Shown here piece after piece: positions 61,736-64,000 of a DNA stretch of 64,000 nucleotides (its first letter is position 1; the number at the start of each line of letters is the position of its first letter). The notes beneath the pieces are model-generated. The model searched no databases. It had not been told where the DNA came from and saw only the letters and a list, made by a program, of their open reading frames with translations. The stretch spans positions 1,378,183 to 1,442,182 of the forward strand of contig NZ_LMEE01000001.1 in assembly GCF_001425305.1 (NCBI RefSeq), in the 5' to 3' direction. The DNA is from Phenylobacterium sp. Root1290. GTDB lineage: Bacteria > Pseudomonadota > Alphaproteobacteria > Caulobacterales > Caulobacteraceae. The translations under genes and the position numbers were made by a program.

Positions 61736-62499
61736 AACAGCACCACGGCCTGCCAGATCGCCAGGCCGGTCACCACGCAACCCACGACCCAAGTCAGCGC
61801 CCGGATCGGCATGACCTTGGTCATCCATCCGGCGATCGGGGCGGCCACGACGCCGCCCGCGATCAGGCCCAGCACCGACCACATGTGATCGGCCAGGCCC
61901 TCGGTCTTCCAGTGACCTGTCACCAGCGCCGCCAGGAACGCCGCCGACACCGCCGCGGCGACGAACGCCTCGGCGGCGTTGGTGGTGCCGATCGCCTTGC
62001 GCGGGTCGGCGCCCGAGCCGAGCAGGGTCGAGGTCACCACCGGCCCCCAGCCGCCGCCGCCGACGGCGTCGAAGAACCCGCCGACCAGGCCCAGCGGCGC
62101 CGGCGCCTTCCACGAGAACGGCTTGGGCCGCGCGCCCTTCCAGGCGCGGTAGAGGATGACCAGACCCATCAGGCCGAGCCAGGCCACCACGAACGGCTTG
62201 ATCTTCTCGCCGTCGATCGAGGTCAGCAGGTAGGTGCCGGCCACACCGCCGACGACCCCGCCCAGCGAAAGCAGCACCAGCAGCCGCCAGTCGATGTTGC
62301 GATGGGCGATATGCGAAACGGCCGAAGCCGCGCCGGTGAACACCTTGGCCGCATGGACGCTGGCCGAGGCGCTGGCCGGGGGCACGCCGTTGGCCAGCAG
62401 CACCGTCGTCGAGACCACGCCATAGGCCATGCCCAGGGCGCCGTCGACGAGCTGGGCCGCGAAGCCGACCGCCGCATAGAGCCAGAACTCAGGACCCAT
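61732..62499 (-). CDS. TSUP (TauE/SafE) family permease
   Basis: This 255-residue membrane protein has about eight hydrophobic segments. FAAQLVDGALGMAYG near the start and GFFDAVGGGGWGPVV in the middle are the paired TSUP motifs. Members export sulfite, sulfoacetate or related anions. The ATG at 62499 has GGAGGGGCG upstream. No sulfur genes lie nearby, so the substrate is unknown. Confidence 0.91.
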   Translation of the reverse strand: MGPEFWLYAAVGFAAQLVDGALGMAYGVVSTTVLLANGVPPASASASVHAAKVFTGAASAVSHIAHRNIDWRLLVLLSLGGVVGGVAGTYLLTSIDGEKIKPFVVAWLGLMGLVILYRAWKGARPKPFSWKAPAPLGLVGGFFDAVGGGGWGPVVTSTLLGSGADPRKAIGTTNAAEAFVAAAVSAAFLAALVTGHWKTEGLADHMWSVLGLIAGGVVAAPIAGWMTKVMPIRALTWVVGCVVTGLAIWQAVVLF

Positions 62500-62608
62500 C
62501 GCCCCTCCAAATCGAGCTCCGCAACTCGCAGAGCTTTCCCAGGGAGGCAATGGGGATTACCTCGGGGCGGAGTCAGCATTTCTGCGTTCCTCTCACCCTC
62601 GAGCCTCC

Positions 62609-63247
62609 ATGGACCTGCCGGTCGATCCCGCCCGCTACGCCGCCTTTCTGGGGGTGATGGCCGTCATGGCCGTGACGCCCGGCCCGGCCAATCTGTTCGC
62701 CATCGCCACCGGCGCCCAGAAGGGCAAGGGCGCGGCCCTGGTCGGGGTGGCGGGCATGAACACCGCGACGCTGGTCTGGTTCGGCGCGGCGGCGCTCGGC
62801 CTCGGCGCCCTGATCCTGGCCTTCCCGCAGATCTTTCACCTGCTGGCCTATGCCGGCGCCGCCTACATCGCCTGGTTGGGCGTGAAGTCGCTGATGGGCG
62901 CGTTCCGCCACGACGCCAAGCCGGGCCACGGCGCCTTCAAGCAGGGCAAGTCGGCCTTCCTCGACGGCTTCACGGTGCAGATCGCCAACCCCAAGGCGGT
63001 GCTGTTCTTCACCGCCGTCCTGCCGCCGTTCCTGGATCCGGCCCGGCCGCTGCCTGCGCAGCTGGCCGCCTTCGCCTGCGCCACCCTCAGCCTCGATATC
63101 CTGGCCATGAGCGCCTACGGCCTGGGCGGCGCGGCCCTGGCCGCCAAGATGACCGAGCCACGCTTCGCCAGGGGGTTTGCGATCGCGGTCGGTCTGCTGC
63201 TGCTCACCGCGGCGGTCCTCATGGCCCGAAAGGCTGGCGGAGCTTAA
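62609..63247 (+). CDS. LysE/RhtB family exporter
   Basis: This 212-residue membrane protein has about six segments. The start VMAVTPGPANLFAIATGAQKG carries the TPGP motif of LysE/RhtB proteins, with AYIAWLGVKSL and GFTVQIANPKAVLFF following. They export amino acids such as lysine, homoserine or threonine. Neighbouring genes give no clue to the substrate. Confidence 0.92.
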   Translation: MDLPVDPARYAAFLGVMAVMAVTPGPANLFAIATGAQKGKGAALVGVAGMNTATLVWFGAAALGLGALILAFPQIFHLLAYAGAAYIAWLGVKSLMGAFRHDAKPGHGAFKQGKSAFLDGFTVQIANPKAVLFFTAVLPPFLDPARPLPAQLAAFACATLSLDILAMSAYGLGGAALAAKMTEPRFARGFAIAVGLLLLTAAVLMARKAGGA

Positions 63248-63332
63248 CAAGCGCAACCATAATTAGGCCCAGGTGTTTTCACCTAGTGCGCCAACTTCCT
63301 CGCGGTACGAGGAAATTCGGGTCCAAAAGGTC

Positions 63333-63917
63333 ATGTCACGTAAAACCGCCGCCATCGTCGCCAGCCTGGCTCTCTCGGGTCTATTGGCCGCCTGCACGAC
63401 CGCCACGCCCTACCAGCCCAACGTCGCCGGCCAGAGCGTTTCGGGCGGCTATTCCGAGCAACAGCTGGAAGCCGACCGCTTCCGCGTCACCTTCGCCGGC
63501 AACAGCCTGACCTCGCGCGAGACCGTCGAGGGCTACCTGCTGTACCGCGCCGCCGAGCTGACCGTGCAGCAGGGCTTCGACTGGTTCTCGGTGGTCGATC
63601 GCAACACCGAGGCCGACCGCCGCACCTATATCGACCGCGATCCGTTCTACAGCCCCTGGTACGGCCCCAGCTACGGCTACTGGCGCCCGTACTGGCGCTA
63701 TTACGGCGGCTCGTACGGCTGGCGGACCTGGGACCCCTATTATGGCGACCCCTTCTGGTCGAACAGCATCGACGTGCGCACGGTGACCAAGTTCGAGGCC
63801 AGCGCCGAGGTGGTGATGCGCCGCGGCGCCAAGCCGGCCGAAGATCCCAGCGCCTTCGACGCCCGCGCGGTCATGACCAACCTCGGGCCGCGGGTCCTGC
63901 GCCCCGTGCCGAAGTAG
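63333..63917 (+). CDS. Lipoprotein resembling the CC0125/CC1285 family
   Basis: This 194-residue lipoprotein starts at ATG 63333 behind AAAAGG and has a signal ending in the lipobox LLAAC. The mature protein shows EQQLEADRFRVTFAGNSLTS and EGYLLYRAAELTVQQGFDWF, then a W/Y-rich region (about residues 108-148) and a strand-rich end. I connect it to a Caulobacter lipoprotein family of that name, from memory. A seven-base hairpin TTCCTCG/CGAGGAA lies in its leader at 63296-63314. Confidence 0.8.
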   Translation: MSRKTAAIVASLALSGLLAACTTATPYQPNVAGQSVSGGYSEQQLEADRFRVTFAGNSLTSRETVEGYLLYRAAELTVQQGFDWFSVVDRNTEADRRTYIDRDPFYSPWYGPSYGYWRPYWRYYGGSYGWRTWDPYYGDPFWSNSIDVRTVTKFEASAEVVMRRGAKPAEDPSAFDARAVMTNLGPRVLRPVPK

Positions 63918-63927
63918 GGCGCGGCGC

Positions 63928-64000
63928 TCAGCCCGCCTTCAGCACCGGCGCCTCGGTCCAGTCGTCCAGCGCCCCCATCGGGCCTGGGCGGCCGATCGCA
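63928..64000 (-). CDS. C-terminal end of a gene cut by the window edge
   Basis: A leftward frame enters from beyond the right edge and stops at TGA (63928-63930). The last 18 residues read GPMGALDDWTEAPVLKAG. That is too little to name the protein. It converges on the lipoprotein gene, with ten bases between stops. Confidence 0.5.
   Translation of the reverse strand, partial: AIGRPGPMGALDDWTEAPVLKAG

Overview
This is a GC-rich, densely packed chromosomal window from an alphaproteobacterium of the Caulobacterales (Caulobacter/Phenylobacterium type; the genus cannot be fixed from sequence alone). The placement rests on a DnaA with the Caulobacter-like MTMK start and a control region full of GANTC (CcrM) sites, a soluble hybrid kinase matching ShkA, a 180-kDa-class NAD-glutamate dehydrogenase of the GdhZ type, a lipoprotein resembling the CC0125/CC1285 family, and LuxR-like regulators with a C-terminal membrane anchor. 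Most of the window is core chromosome. Only the RhuM-like gene (47216-48271) looks clearly acquired.

Layout. 1-3000: start of a chemotaxis receptor, a sirtuin, a zinc-ribbon protein, a SurA-like lipoprotein and tRNA-Thr(CGT). 3004-7129: leftward heme operon hemC-hemD-mitofilin-like-hemY, divergent from tsaD-gpsA-YciI-Rieske (7213-9957). 10100-11957: leftward creatininase, XRE regulator, DUF2975 protein and a 35-residue membrane peptide. 12134-18651: rightward rdgB-hemW, rsmI-YraN-SirB1, gshB and comM. 18765-22922: MFS transporter/UspA pair, small unknown genes, a LuxR-type regulator with a second gene nested inside it, and an XRE regulator. 23006-26261: shkA-like hybrid kinase and an AmpG-like permease. 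26258-31340: leftward protease, DUF350, rlmN, ubiB and ubiE. 31790-37173: mutM, TraB/GumN, enoyl-CoA hydratase, SGNH hydrolase, rpsT and dnaA. 37247-45343: HerA-like ATPase, AI-2E-type permease and gdhZ. 45470-53279: leftward purH (behind a ZTP riboswitch), RhuM, heparinase, rpe, rsmB and an acyltransferase. 53482-64000: SDHAF4-like factor, pyrF, MarC, SDR, kup, Lrp/argG, KTSC, MAPEG, TSUP, LysE and a lipoprotein.

Functional themes are tetrapyrrole and quinone biosynthesis, tRNA/rRNA modification, replication initiation, nucleotide and glutamate metabolism, and cell-cycle signalling. Two intergenic repeat families recur: hairpins with GGGGAGAGG/CCTCTCCCC arms, and elements bounded by GTGTCATCCCGG/CCGGGATGACAC.

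The strongest candidate for something undescribed is the gdhZ leader at 40403-40500. It folds on paper into a three-way junction of 13, 10 and 11 base pairs, whose closing stem covers the likely ribosome binding site. Other points of interest are the nested gene pair at 21630-22439, the cluster of four GANTC sites before dnaA, and the duplicated segment immediately before argG.
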